A stretch of DNA of 64,000 bases from Pseudoxanthomonas suwonensis (GCA_003240695.1 QFNC01000013.1:9633-73632); one strand, 5' to 3'. Positions 27,062-36,810 are shown, numbered from the stretch's first letter. Notes: generated from the letters alone by a model not told the origin. Program-made: numbers and translations.

Positions 27062-29449
27062 ATGATGGGTTGCATGCGCGTGTTGTCCCCGCCGCTGCGT
27101 CTGGGCTTGGCCCTGTGCTGGCTGGCCGTTCTGCTGGTGGCCGGGTGGTGGGTCGCGGATCGTCTGCGTGTCAGCGGCGACCTGCGCAAGTTCATGCCGT
27201 CGGCGCAGACGCCTGCACAGAAACTGCTGATCGATGAACTGGGCGAAGGACCGGGCTCGCGGCTGCTGTTGATCGGCCTGTCCGGCGAGCATGCCGAAAC
27301 GCTGGCCGGGCAGTCTCAGGCGATGCAGACGGCATTGACGCGCCACAACAGCGATGACGCGTTGTTTTCCTTCGTGGCCAACGGCGGCGAGGCCTCGCTG
27401 GACGCCATTCCCGGACGGTTGCGGCCGTACCGCTATCTGCTGACCGATCGCTTCGATGCACAGCCGCTGGATGCAGACACGCTGCAGCAGGCGCTGGAGG
27501 AGCGGGTACAGGATCTGGGTTCGCCGGCGTCGGTGCTGATCGAACCGCTGCTGCCATCCGACCCCACCCTGGAACTGCTGCATCTGGCCCAGAGCTGGCA
27601 GCCCGCGCATGCACCGCAGCGGCTGCACGAGGTGTGGTTCGACCGTGCCGGGCGCGAGGCGCTGCTGCTGGTCGAAACCCGTGCGGCAGGTTTTGACCCG
27701 GATGGCCAGCTGCAGGCCGTGGATGCGATCCGCAATACCTTCGACGAGGTGCGCGGCGATTCCGCATCGCGGCTCACGCTGACCGGTCCGGGCGCATTCT
27801 CGGTGGAGATCGGCGGGCGCACCGCGGCCGAGGCCAACCGCATCGGCATGGTCGATACCGTGGGCCTGATCCTGCTGCTGCTGGTGGCCTACCGTAACTG
27901 GAAGCAGCCGCTGTTCGGCATCCTGCCGCTGGCCAGTGCCGGCTTGGCCGGACTGGCTGCCGTGGCGCTGCTGTTCGATGGCGTGCACGGCATCACCATC
28001 GCCTTCGGTTTCACCCTGATAGGCGTGGTGCAGGACTATCCGATCCACCTGTTCAGTCACCAGCGTCCGGGACTGTCGCCGTGGGCCAATGCACGCGGCA
28101 TCTGGCCGACGCTGGCCACCGGCGTCGCCTCCACCTGCATCGCGTATCTCACGTTTTTCACTTCCGGCGTGGAAGGGCTGCATCAATTGTCTGTGTTCAC
28201 CATCACCGGATTGATGACGGCCGCGCTCGGCACGCGCCTGCTGCTGCCGGCGCTGATCGATCCCGATCCACGCGATCCTGCCGAGTCGAAGCGCCTGTCG
28301 CGGCTGTGGTCGCGCATCGAACGGCTGCCGCGGCCGCGCTGGTCGTTGCTGGTGCTTGCGCTGGTGTCGGTGGCGGTGTTGTGGTGGGCACCGGGGCCGT
28401 TCTGGCAGAACGACCTGTCCAAGCTCACCCCGGTGCCGGAGGCCGCGATGGCCCAGGACACCCGCCTGCGCGACGAGCTGGGCGCGCCCGACGTGCGCTA
28501 CCTGCTGGCCGTGCAGGGCCGCGATGCCGATACCGTGCTGCAGACCTCCGAGCGCTTGCAGCCGGCGCTGGATCGGCTGGTGCAGCAGGGTGCGATCGAC
28601 GGCTACGATCTGGCCGCGCGCTACCTGCCCAGTGCCGCGCGGCAACGGCAACGGCAGCAGGCATTGCCCGACGCGCCGACGTTGCGCAAAGCCCTGGATG
28701 ATGCGTTGACCGACAGCGCCTTTCGTGCCGATGCCTTCGATGCCTTCCTGGCCGATGTGGAACGTGCCCGCACCGCTGCGCCCTTGCGGGCCGCCGATCT
28801 GGAGGGCACGCCGTTGCAGAGCAGCGTGGACAGCCTGCTGCTGTCCGGCACTGGACATGCCACCGCGCTGGTGTCGTTGAGCGGTCTGGAGGATCCGCAG
28901 GCCGTGGCCGCCGTGGCCCGCCAGCACGGCGCGGAGCTGCTGGACCTGAAGCAGGCATCCGAATCGCTGGTGGCGCAGTACCGGCAGCGGGTGCTGTGGG
29001 CACTGGCACTGGCCGCGGTACTGCTGGCCGCGACCGTGTGGCTGGCCCTGCGGCGGCCGCAGCGGGTGTGGCGGGTGCTGCTGCCGATGGCACTGACCAC
29101 GCTGCTGATCCTGGCGGTGCTGCGAGGCTTCGGCGTGGAACTGACCCTGTTCCATCTGGTGGCGCTGGTGCTGGCGGCCGGACTGGGGCTGGACTACGCG
29201 CTGTTCTTCGAACATGCCGGCGAGGACCGTGCCGATCAGTTGCGCACCCTGCATGCGCTGATCGTGTGCAGCCTGATGACGCTGCTGGTGTTCTTCCTGC
29301 TGGCACTGTCGTCCATTCCGGTGCTGCGCGCCATCGGCGTGACGGTCACGCTGGGCGTGGTGGGCAATTTCGTGCTGGGTCTGCTCGTGTCACGGCATGT
29401 GCGCACGCCGCAGCCGTCGTTGCAATCGAACGAAGCGCCATCGACATGA
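27062..29449 (+). CDS. MMPL/RND-family exporter
   Basis: A ~795-residue polytopic protein with one N-terminal helix, a periplasmic loop, a block of five to six helices (about 260-420), a second loop and a final helix block (about 640-780), which is the MMPL/RND-2 topology. The segment GFTLIGVVQDYPIHLFSHQR is conserved in these exporters. It presumably moves the polyene lipid toward the periplasm or outer membrane, next to its LolA-like partner. The start is ambiguous (ATG 27062, 27065 or 27074). Its stop overlaps the next ATG. Confidence 0.87.
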   Translation: MMGCMRVLSPPLRLGLALCWLAVLLVAGWWVADRLRVSGDLRKFMPSAQTPAQKLLIDELGEGPGSRLLLIGLSGEHAETLAGQSQAMQTALTRHNSDDALFSFVANGGEASLDAIPGRLRPYRYLLTDRFDAQPLDADTLQQALEERVQDLGSPASVLIEPLLPSDPTLELLHLAQSWQPAHAPQRLHEVWFDRAGREALLLVETRAAGFDPDGQLQAVDAIRNTFDEVRGDSASRLTLTGPGAFSVEIGGRTAAEANRIGMVDTVGLILLLLVAYRNWKQPLFGILPLASAGLAGLAAVALLFDGVHGITIAFGFTLIGVVQDYPIHLFSHQRPGLSPWANARGIWPTLATGVASTCIAYLTFFTSGVEGLHQLSVFTITGLMTAALGTRLLLPALIDPDPRDPAESKRLSRLWSRIERLPRPRWSLLVLALVSVAVLWWAPGPFWQNDLSKLTPVPEAAMAQDTRLRDELGAPDVRYLLAVQGRDADTVLQTSERLQPALDRLVQQGAIDGYDLAARYLPSAARQRQRQQALPDAPTLRKALDDALTDSAFRADAFDAFLADVERARTAAPLRAADLEGTPLQSSVDSLLLSGTGHATALVSLSGLEDPQAVAAVARQHGAELLDLKQASESLVAQYRQRVLWALALAAVLLAATVWLALRRPQRVWRVLLPMALTTLLILAVLRGFGVELTLFHLVALVLAAGLGLDYALFFEHAGEDRADQLRTLHALIVCSLMTLLVFFLLALSSIPVLRAIGVTVTLGVVGNFVLGLLVSRHVRTPQPSLQSNEAPST

Positions 29450-29913
29450 ACGAACCCGACGCCGCACCGGTGCCGCGCCACCGCATCCTGCAGCTGATTC
29501 CGCACCAAGGCGCGATGTGCGTGTGGGACACGGTGCTGGCCTGGGACGCCGACGCCATCACCCTGCAGTCCGACAGCCATCGCGATCCGCAGCACCCACT
29601 GCGCAGTGCCGACCGACTGCATGCGGTACATCTGTGCGAATACGGTGCCCAGGCCATGGCCGTGCATGGTGGCTTGCTGGCGGCCGAGGCCGGTGGCAAC
29701 GCGCCGCCCGGGTTGCTGGTGGCGCTGCGTGGCGTGCAGCTGCACGTGGTGCGGATCGATAAACTCCCCGGCCCGCTCATCTGCCGGGCCCAACTGCTGG
29801 CCAGCAGCGAAAACAGCCAGCAGTATGCGTTTTCCATCCACCATCGCGATCAGCTGCTGGCCGAAGGGCGCGCGGCGGTGATGCTGCAGCCAGATTCATC
29901 GGAGTCCGCATGA
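29446..29913 (+). CDS. ApeP-like 3-hydroxyacyl-ACP dehydratase
   Basis: A 155-residue hot-dog protein with the family opening LIPHQGAMCVWDTVLAWD and HLCEYGAQAMAVHGGLLA, which contains the catalytic acid region. It resembles the second dehydratase (ApeP type) of aryl-polyene clusters. Four-base overlaps on both sides place it between the exporter and the ketoreductase in one operon. Confidence 0.83.
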   Translation: MNEPDAAPVPRHRILQLIPHQGAMCVWDTVLAWDADAITLQSDSHRDPQHPLRSADRLHAVHLCEYGAQAMAVHGGLLAAEAGGNAPPGLLVALRGVQLHVVRIDKLPGPLICRAQLLASSENSQQYAFSIHHRDQLLAEGRAAVMLQPDSSESA

Positions 29914-30650
29914 GTTCCGTTTCGAACACGCCGCGTCGCGCCCTGGTCACCGGTGGCAGCGGCGACATCGGCAGTGCGATCTGTCGCGCGTTGGCGGTAG
30001 CCGGCCATGCGGTGATTGTGCATGCCAACAGCCGCCTGGCGCAGGCCGAGGCCGTGGCCGATGCCATCCGTGCGGCCGGTGGCCAAGCGCAGTCCGTGGC
30101 CTTCGATGTCACCGACGCCGACGCCGCACGCACTGCCTTGGACAACCTGTTGGTCGATGGTCGCATCGACATCGTGGTCAACAACGCCGGCATCCACAAC
30201 GATGCACCGATGGCCGGGATGTCGCAGGCGCAATGGCACAGCGTCATCGACGTGTCACTGCACGGATTCTTCAACGTCACCCAGCCGTTGCTGCTGCCGA
30301 TGGCGCGTGCGCGCTGGGGCCGCATCGTCAACCTGTCGTCGGTGGCGGCGGTGCTCGGCAATCGCGGCCAGACCAACTATGCCGCCGCCAAGGCCGCGTT
30401 GCACGGCGCCAGCAAGTCGCTGGCACGGGAGATGGGCAGCCGCGGCATTACCGTGAATGTGGTCGCGCCGGGCGTGATCGCCGGACGCATGGCACAGGAC
30501 AGCTTTGCGCCGGAACAGATCAAGGCGATGGTGCCGGCAGGCCGTGCCGGCAGGCCGGACGAGGTGGCGGCACTGGTGGCCTTCCTGTGCTCGGATGCGG
30601 CCGGTTACATCAACGGGCAGGTGATCGGGATCGATGGTGGCATGAGCTGA
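29910..30650 (+). CDS. 3-ketoacyl-ACP reductase (FabG/ApeQ-like)
   Basis: A 246-residue short-chain dehydrogenase. The cofactor motif is TGGSGDIGSAIC, followed by NNAGI, the catalytic Ser (NLSSVAAV), YxxxK (YAAAKAAL) and the C-terminal GQVIGIDGGMS. It reduces the ketoacyl-ACP intermediates of pigment chain extension. It is the last gene of the plus-strand operon that starts at the ACP. Confidence 0.93.
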   Translation: MSSVSNTPRRALVTGGSGDIGSAICRALAVAGHAVIVHANSRLAQAEAVADAIRAAGGQAQSVAFDVTDADAARTALDNLLVDGRIDIVVNNAGIHNDAPMAGMSQAQWHSVIDVSLHGFFNVTQPLLLPMARARWGRIVNLSSVAAVLGNRGQTNYAAAKAALHGASKSLAREMGSRGITVNVVAPGVIAGRMAQDSFAPEQIKAMVPAGRAGRPDEVAALVAFLCSDAAGYINGQVIGIDGGMS

Positions 30651-31167
30651 CGGCGGGGCGACCTCGTCCACCAAAGCGTACAGACCGATCGTCCAGCCCA
30701 CCGGAGACAGGACCACCCAAGTCCTGCCGGACAGCTGCCAAGGACATCGCAGAAGGACTCCGCCCGTTTGCAGCGCCGACACCCTGGCGCTGCTGCGCAA
30801 CGCCGGACCCGACGGCATCGATGCGATCGGTTTCCAGGCCGACCGGCTGGTGCAGCACCGCGTGCTGGGTGGCGTGGACGCCGCGGCTCTTGGCAGGTGC
30901 ACTCACACAGTCGCAGGCCTTCCGCAGCGGCCAGGCCGAACCGCTGCTGCAGGCCGTGCAGGCGCGCATCGGCACGGCCGACCGGCGGGCCCACTGGGTG
31001 CCATGCGGCGAGGACCGCCTGTGTGCCCGCATCAATGCGAGCGCGCAACCCACCGGCGACGACCGTGACTATCGGGTCATCGCCATTCGACGCTGAAGTG
31101 GATGCCGGCATGCCTGTGGAAACCGAAGCCGCCCATGCAGGGGGGCTTCGTAAACAGGCTGACCGCC
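30651..31167 (+). pseudogene. Gene remnant with frameshift in a 517-bp gap
   Basis: No intact gene fits here, but protein-like reading is visible on the plus strand in two frames. One frame gives DTLALLRNAGPDGIDAIGF followed by ADRLVQHRVLGGVDAAA (about 30777-30889). Then a shifted frame gives LAGALTQSQAFRSGQAEPLL and, further on, DDRDYRVIAIRR with a stop at 31096. The join needs a single indel near 30885-30895. I do not recognise the family. The rest of the gap shows nothing convincing. Confidence 0.45.
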
Positions 31168-31440
31168 TCAGTCGTAGACCGTGCAGTCCAGCGACACCCT
31201 AGCATGCCAGTACCCGGACTCCACATCCAGATACTGCTCCAGCACGGTCACTTCCTGTCCGGACTGGCCCCAGGTGCTGTAGCAGGCGTCATCGGCATAG
31301 CGGGAGGCGGTATCCACGGCTTCCTGCTGGTCGTGGCCATAGCCTTCGCCGTACACCTTGAAATAATGGGCTGCAGCAAAGGTGGCCGTGCTGTAGCCGA
31401 TGGCCAGGAGGGCTGCAGCGGCAATCGCGGTCTTCTTCAT
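31168..31440 (-). CDS. Small secreted hypothetical protein
   Basis: A 90-residue protein with a clear Sec signal peptide (MKKTAIAAAALLAIGYSTATFAA-type, cleaved after AAA) and a mature part with two cysteines (DACYSTW, SLDCTVYD). The family is not recognised. Two adjacent ATGs exist; the second (31440) stands 6 nt from a GGAG ribosome site and is preferred. It sits inside the pigment cluster between two convergent operons without an obvious link to it. Confidence 0.65.
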   Translation of the reverse strand: MKKTAIAAAALLAIGYSTATFAAAHYFKVYGEGYGHDQQEAVDTASRYADDACYSTWGQSGQEVTVLEQYLDVESGYWHARVSLDCTVYD

Positions 31441-31525
31441 CATTTACTCCGGACAGGGTTGCGGGGGGAGCGCGTACCCTGCCAGAGCTTCATGAAACCT
31501 GTGTTAACGCCGGTATCGCGTCACG

Positions 31526-33163
31526 CTATGCCGCATCGGCATACCACTGCGGGTCCAGCAGCCGCTGCGACGGCGGTTCCCGCGACAGATGCGGCGTCAG
31601 GCCATGGTCGTCGATGCCGCGATGCGCGCGGCGCGCGCGCTGCAGGATTTCCGCGGCCAGCCATTGCATGCGCTGCACGTTGTCGGCGATGCGCTGCTGC
31701 AGGGCTTCATCGTCCAGCGTGTCGTTCAGGGCGCGGTTCATGCCGTGGAACCAGTCGATGCGGTACTGGTCCAGCATGCTCTGCGGCGGCACGGCATCGC
31801 TGCCGGTTTCGCGGTTATGCCGGCCCCAGTCGCGCAGCAACGGCTGCATGGCCCGGTTCAGTGCGCTGGCCAGGTCCAGTTGCGGGCGCAGACGTCCCAG
31901 CAGGGTCAGGTCGGCCAGCTTGTCGGCGAAGTACAGCGGTGCCAGCAGCGCCCAGTAGAAGGTGTAATCCCAGATCACCTTGACCGGCATCACCTGCGCG
32001 TCGCCGAACAGCGCGTACTGGTCCTGGTACAGGGTCATGGTGTTGTCGTAGAACGAGCGGTACAGCTGCTGGTAGATCGGCGCGTGGAAGGCGATGGAGT
32101 CGCCGGCGCGGTCGCGGCCGATCAGCTCGGCGATGTAGCCGTTCGAGATCGCGATGAAATCCGATCCCGGCGAGTAGAACGGATCCAGGAACAGACCAGC
32201 CTCGCCGGTCAGCGCCCAGCGCTCGGCGGAAAACACCTGTTTGCAGTCGTACGAGAAATGCCGCAGGAACAGGAAATCCTGCAGCGCATGCTGCGGCTGG
32301 CGCAGCGCGGCGGCCAGTTGCGGCTGATGCCGGTCCAGCCAAGCCATGGCCTTGTCGTGGCTGTTGAGCGAGGCCAGCGGATGCGTGGCCTCATCGGCGA
32401 CGATGCCGATGGAATGCGCATCGGAGGACAGCGGGATCATCCATACCCAGTAGCCGTCCCCGCACAAGTGGTTGGTGGAACGCCAGCGGTCCGGCGGGGT
32501 GCAACGCGCCAGCCAATCGGCATCGGTGGACCAGACATTCGGATCGACGATGCCGTCCACCCGCCACCACACCGCATTGACGTCGTGGCCATTGGGCAGG
32601 GCCAGATCGAGATGCCGCTTCAGCACGCCGGCACGGCCGGTGGCATCCACCAGCCAGCGCGCCTGCCAGGTCTGCACATCGCCATCGGTATCCACCTGCA
32701 CGCGGTGCGGTGCATCGCTGCCGGTGTCGGCCAGGGTAATGCCACGCGCCACGCTGCCTTCCAGCACGTTCACCCCCAGGGTGCGCGCGTGCTCGATGAG
32801 GAAATTCTCGAAACGGCCGCGATCGATCTGCCAGGAAGGCGTGGGCAGCAACCGGCTGACGCCGATCTCGGTGCAGCGATCGATGTGCGCATCGCCATCG
32901 TTGAAGAAGAAGCGGAAACCGAACTTGCGGATCTGCTCCGCATCCAGATGCTGGCGCAGGCCGAGCACGGATTCGAAATAGTGCGCAGCGATTTCCACGG
33001 TGGATTCGCCCACCTTGAATGCCGCCTCGCGCACCGGAAAACGGCGTCGTTCCACCACGCACACGGCGATGTCGGGATGGCGACGGCGCAGCTGGATGGC
33101 GAGCGTCAACCCGGCCAGGCCGCCGCCCAGGATCAGCACGTCCGGCGAATGCGGTGCGCTCAT
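31526..33163 (-). CDS. FAD-dependent tryptophan halogenase-like oxidoreductase
   Basis: A 545-residue flavoprotein. The FAD motif VLILGGGLAGLTLAIQL opens the protein, followed by FKVGESTVEIAAHYF and the second FAD site LTGEAGLFLDPFYSPGSDF. Xanthomonadins are brominated aryl polyenes and clusters encode such an enzyme, so halogenation is a reasonable inference, but the WxWxIP motif of true flavin halogenases appears only as YWVWMIP. It is the last gene of a four-gene minus-strand operon. Confidence 0.85.
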   Translation of the reverse strand: MSAPHSPDVLILGGGLAGLTLAIQLRRRHPDIAVCVVERRRFPVREAAFKVGESTVEIAAHYFESVLGLRQHLDAEQIRKFGFRFFFNDGDAHIDRCTEIGVSRLLPTPSWQIDRGRFENFLIEHARTLGVNVLEGSVARGITLADTGSDAPHRVQVDTDGDVQTWQARWLVDATGRAGVLKRHLDLALPNGHDVNAVWWRVDGIVDPNVWSTDADWLARCTPPDRWRSTNHLCGDGYWVWMIPLSSDAHSIGIVADEATHPLASLNSHDKAMAWLDRHQPQLAAALRQPQHALQDFLFLRHFSYDCKQVFSAERWALTGEAGLFLDPFYSPGSDFIAISNGYIAELIGRDRAGDSIAFHAPIYQQLYRSFYDNTMTLYQDQYALFGDAQVMPVKVIWDYTFYWALLAPLYFADKLADLTLLGRLRPQLDLASALNRAMQPLLRDWGRHNRETGSDAVPPQSMLDQYRIDWFHGMNRALNDTLDDEALQQRIADNVQRMQWLAAEILQRARRAHRGIDDHGLTPHLSREPPSQRLLDPQWYADAA

Positions 33164-33996
33164 GCGGCAGGTCGCATGGCAGGCGCCGCGGTCGCATTCA
33201 ACACGCCATCGGCATCGTCGATGACCGGCGGGTGGCTGCGGGTGCGGCGGTATTCGCGCAGCAGATGGCCGCGCGCCAGGATCTGCCGGGCCACATGCGA
33301 GGAAATGCGCCACAGGTCGCGCAGCGGCCTGAAATGGCTGCGGCGGAACTGCTCGGCCGAATGCACGCTCTTGTAGCGCGCCTCGATCGGCACCGACACC
33401 ACCCGCATGCCCAGCTGCCGCGCGCAGGAGATCAGCAGTTGCGCCTCGTACACGAAATCCTCGCCGGGGATGTCGCCCAGCGCGCAGGCAGCGGCCGGGT
33501 ACAAACGCTGGCCGCTTTGGGTGTCGCGGATGCGGAAGCCGCAGCCCCAGCTGATGCCCCAGTCGCCGAAATCGTTGCCAACACGGCGGTGGAACGGCTG
33601 CTGCTCGCGGCGGCGCAGGCGCGCGCCGTTCACCAGCCAGCCCGGATGCCGGTTGCCGGCCGCGATCAATCGCGGAATGTCGCTGCCCTGGTGCTGACCA
33701 TCGCCATCCATGGTGATCACCGCCAGCGCGCCCTGTCGCAGTGCCTCGGCAAAACCGTCGCGCAGGCTGGCGCCCTTGCCCATACGCCGTTCGTGCAGCA
33801 GCACGGTCACCGGCAGGTCGGCGACCTGGTCGACCGTGCCGTCGTCGGAGCCGTCGTCGATCAGGATCACGCGGTCGGCGTGCTCCAGCGCGCCGGTCAC
33901 CACTTCGCGGATGCGCAGCGCTTCGTTCAGCGCGGGAATGACCACGGCAACGCTGTGGCGATCGAGCGCAGGCATGGTGGAAATGGCCTGGGTCAT
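33160..33996 (-). CDS. Family 2 glycosyltransferase
   Basis: A 278-residue GT-A protein. It begins VAVVIPALNEALRIREV, with the nucleotide-binding acidic pair IDDGSDDGT and the DxD-like metal site ITMDGDGQHQ. It resembles dolichol-phosphate-mannose-synthase-like transferases but lacks C-terminal membrane helices. It overlaps genes on both sides by 4 bp, placing it between the chain-length factor and the halogenase. A role in adding a sugar head group to the pigment is inferred. Confidence 0.88.
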   Translation of the reverse strand: MTQAISTMPALDRHSVAVVIPALNEALRIREVVTGALEHADRVILIDDGSDDGTVDQVADLPVTVLLHERRMGKGASLRDGFAEALRQGALAVITMDGDGQHQGSDIPRLIAAGNRHPGWLVNGARLRRREQQPFHRRVGNDFGDWGISWGCGFRIRDTQSGQRLYPAAACALGDIPGEDFVYEAQLLISCARQLGMRVVSVPIEARYKSVHSAEQFRRSHFRPLRDLWRISSHVARQILARGHLLREYRRTRSHPPVIDDADGVLNATAAPAMRPAA

Positions 33997-34778
33997 TCGG
34001 CAAGGGTCAACTGCAGATGGCGATGCGGGCGAGCGTACAGGCGTGCGTGTGATGTGCCGGCGGCCAAGGCATCGAACAGCGGCAGCATCGGCGCCATGGC
34101 ATTGCCGGCGGCGTGGCGTTGCAGCGGTCCCGGCACGGCCTCGGGGTACGGCGATGCGATGTCGTCCAGCTGCAGCGGTGTGCCATCGCCACTCGGTCCG
34201 GTCAGCACCAGCGCGGCACCCAGCAGACCGGTGCTGCGCGACACCGCCGCCAGCGGACCGGTGGCATGGCCATCGCAGGCCACCAGCAGCACGGCAGGGG
34301 CGCCAGCGTGCAACTGCAGCAGCGCTTCCAGCAGGCCTTCGGCAAAACTGGCCTGGTAAGCGCTGAGCGCTGTGGTCGGCCGGGTGCAGCCGGTGCCGAT
34401 GGTCCAGTAGCCGGCGGCAGCGTTGTGCACCGAATTGTGGAAACGGATCGGCGAGATCGCCTTCGGATCGCTGGCCAGGGTCGCTGCCATGTAATCGGTG
34501 ATGGCCAATTCGCCGTGGGTGGAGGTGAACACGCTCGGCAGCGTGGCCGGGTCGTGGCCAGCAGAGCGGCAGGCGGCCATCGCCACGTCCAGCGCCACGG
34601 CCACGGTTTCCGGCGCGCGGCGGCGCTCGTTGGCCGGCAGCAGTTGCGGCGAGGGCTTGACAGGCGCATCGGTCGGTAGAACCCCGGTGCGCGCGAAAGT
34701 GCAGGCGCTGTCCCAGTCGGGCAGGCCGTTGCACCAGAAACCGATGCCGGCGATACGGGCGTGCAGGGCAGGGCTCAT
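33993..34778 (-). CDS. Beta-ketoacyl synthase chain-length-factor-like protein
   Basis: A 261-residue thiolase-fold protein shorter than a full ketosynthase. It has the pattern PSVFTSTHGELAITDYM, FHNSVHNAAAGYWTIGTG and VLLVACDG but no active-site Cys in a TACSSS context, as in the chain-length-factor (ApeC-like) subunits. It probably pairs with the ketosynthase encoded immediately upstream (4-bp overlap) to set polyene length. Confidence 0.85.
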   Translation of the reverse strand: MSPALHARIAGIGFWCNGLPDWDSACTFARTGVLPTDAPVKPSPQLLPANERRRAPETVAVALDVAMAACRSAGHDPATLPSVFTSTHGELAITDYMAATLASDPKAISPIRFHNSVHNAAAGYWTIGTGCTRPTTALSAYQASFAEGLLEALLQLHAGAPAVLLVACDGHATGPLAAVSRSTGLLGAALVLTGPSGDGTPLQLDDIASPYPEAVPGPLQRHAAGNAMAPMLPLFDALAAGTSHARLYARPHRHLQLTLAE

Positions 34779-35974
34779 GCATCCCCCCGGCTGAACAGCA
34801 GCGAGCAGTTGTTGCCGCCGAATCCGAACGAATTGCTCATCGCATGCCAGATCGGGCGCTGGTCCATGTTGAAACGAATCTGCGCGCCGTTGGCGGCATC
34901 GGACTGGTCGCTGTTCAACGTGCCGGGCAGCAGGCCGTGCTGCAGCGCCAGCAGTGCGAACACCGATTCCACGATGCCCGCCGCGCCCAGGGTGTGGCCG
35001 GTCCAGCCCTTGGTGGAGCTGGCATGCAACCGTTCGGGAAACAGGGCGGCCACCGCTGCAGCTTCCACCGCATCGTTGGCCGGCGTGGCGGTGCCATGCA
35101 GGTTCAGATAATCGACTTCGGCCGCCTCCACGCCCGCGCGGGCCAGGGCATCTCCCATGCACAGGCGTGCACCCAGCCCCTGCGGATGCGGTGCGGACAT
35201 GTGGTGTGCATCGCTGGATTCGCCGTACCCCCGCAGCAGCAGTCCGGTATCGCCCGGATCGGCGCGCTCCAGCAGCGCGAATCCGCCCGCTTCGCCCAGC
35301 GACAGGCCGTCGCGGCGGGCATCGAACGGACGACACGGCTGGGCGGACACCAGTCCGAGCGCATTGAAGCCGTACAGCACGCTGCCGCACAACGTGTCCA
35401 CGCCACCCACCAGCGCCGCATCCACCCGGCCGGCCTGCAGCAGCCGCGCGGCTTGGGCAAACACCTTGGCACTGGACGAACAGGCCGTGGCCACGGTCAC
35501 GCAGGGCCCGTGCAGACCGGTGGCCGCCTGCACGAAGGCGCCGAGTGAATGGGGTGTATGAATGTGCGGACGGTCCAAGTCCGGTGGGAAGGCGCCCTGT
35601 TGCAGGCGTGCATAGGCCTCTTCGGTGGCACCGATGCTGGAGGTGGAAGTGCCCAGCACGATGGCGATGCGTGCGGCACCCCAGCGTTCGCGGGCAGCGT
35701 GCACGGCCTCCAGCAGGCCATCCTGCTGCAGGGCGAGCCAGGCCAGGCGGCTGTTGCGACACTCCCACGTGGCCAGCTGCGGTGGCAGTGGGGCGTCTTC
35801 CAGGCCATCGACCCGGCCGATCCAGGTGTCCAGGCGTTGTTCGGCCAGCAGGCCGTCGCCGAAGTCGTTGCGACGCAGCCCGGAACGGCCCGCCTTCAAG
35901 CCATCCAGCTGCGCGGCATTGCCACGCCCCAGCGCGGTGGTGGCGGTGAAACGGCGGATGCGCAGCGGCGACAT
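34775..35974 (-). CDS. Beta-ketoacyl-ACP synthase of the aryl-polyene/xanthomonadin pathway
   Basis: A 399-residue condensing enzyme. The nucleophilic Cys is in TVATACSSSAKVF, the two catalytic histidines are in LHGTATPAND and GWTGHTLGAAG, and the glycine-rich end is SFGFGGNNCSLLF. It extends the ACP-bound chain with malonyl units. I chose the ATG at 35974 (MSPLRIRR); one seven codons upstream is possible. It is the first gene of the minus-strand pigment operon and is divergent from the YdcF gene. Confidence 0.92.
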   Translation of the reverse strand: MSPLRIRRFTATTALGRGNAAQLDGLKAGRSGLRRNDFGDGLLAEQRLDTWIGRVDGLEDAPLPPQLATWECRNSRLAWLALQQDGLLEAVHAARERWGAARIAIVLGTSTSSIGATEEAYARLQQGAFPPDLDRPHIHTPHSLGAFVQAATGLHGPCVTVATACSSSAKVFAQAARLLQAGRVDAALVGGVDTLCGSVLYGFNALGLVSAQPCRPFDARRDGLSLGEAGGFALLERADPGDTGLLLRGYGESSDAHHMSAPHPQGLGARLCMGDALARAGVEAAEVDYLNLHGTATPANDAVEAAAVAALFPERLHASSTKGWTGHTLGAAGIVESVFALLALQHGLLPGTLNSDQSDAANGAQIRFNMDQRPIWHAMSNSFGFGGNNCSLLFSRGDA

Positions 35975-36073
35975 GGATGCAACGGCAGACGACACGCGCC
36001 ATTCCGGAAAAACAGGGTCGGAAAGTATACCGCCAGTCGCTTTTCACGCCCCGGCTTGGCTAGACTGCAGTTC

Positions 36074-36763
36074 ATGTCCTCGCGCCTGGCCCATCGCTTT
36101 GTGCTGTTCCGCGATCGCGACATCCTGCACGCTGCCGGAGTCGCCACCGCCGCCTGCGTGCTCAGTGCCGGACTGGTGTATGTGGGCTACGCCGTGCATG
36201 CCTGGCGGGTCGCACGCCGCGCACCGTGCAACCCCGGCACCGGCACGTGCATCCTGCTGTTTGGCAAGCACGCTCCGCAGGGAAGGCCCGATCCGGATTT
36301 CAGCCTCCGCCTGGAACGCATGGCCAGCCTGTGGCGGCAGCGCGTGCCGCAGCGGCTGGTACTGCTTGGCGGCGGGCCACCCGGCGTCCCCAGCGAGGCC
36401 GAAGTGGCCCGCGATCATCTGTTGCGCATCGGCTTGACCGACGATGGCGGCTGGGTGCTCGAATCCGCATCGCGCGACACCCTGCAGAACCTGCGCAATG
36501 CCCGGCAACTGCTGCAAGCCGATGCCGGCTGGAACGGCCGCGTCACCCTGCTCAGCAGCCGCTACCATCTGGCACGTTGCGCCCTGTTCGCACGGCAACT
36601 GGGTCTGGATGCGGAGCTGTGCGCCGCCGAAGCCCGCTTCACCTGGCACCCGCGCAATCTGTGGCGGCTGGCGGGCGAAGCCGGCTATCTGTGCCTGACC
36701 GACATCGGCACCCGCTGGGCCCGGTTGATCGGCAGTCGGCGCATGCTGCAGCGTGTGACCTGA
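36074..36763 (+). CDS. YdcF/SanA-like DUF218 protein
   Basis: A 229-residue protein with one N-terminal transmembrane helix (about residues 20-42) and a DUF218 domain: ILLFGKHAP, then RLVLLGGGPPG, SRDTLQNLRNARQLL and LLSSRYHLARCALFARQLG. ElyC/SanA relatives affect envelope barrier function. The position beside the pigment cluster may be incidental. Confidence 0.8.
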   Translation: MSSRLAHRFVLFRDRDILHAAGVATAACVLSAGLVYVGYAVHAWRVARRAPCNPGTGTCILLFGKHAPQGRPDPDFSLRLERMASLWRQRVPQRLVLLGGGPPGVPSEAEVARDHLLRIGLTDDGGWVLESASRDTLQNLRNARQLLQADAGWNGRVTLLSSRYHLARCALFARQLGLDAELCAAEARFTWHPRNLWRLAGEAGYLCLTDIGTRWARLIGSRRMLQRVT

Positions 36764-36810
36764 ACAGGCTGGCGGGTTAGCATCCGGTTCCTTTTCCACC
36801 GGAAACGTGC

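Noticed and set aside
36781..36806. A CCGGT/ACCGG inverted repeat as an operator before the S9 peptidase
   Set aside because: A 5-bp stem in GC-rich DNA is expected by chance and overlaps the ribosome site.
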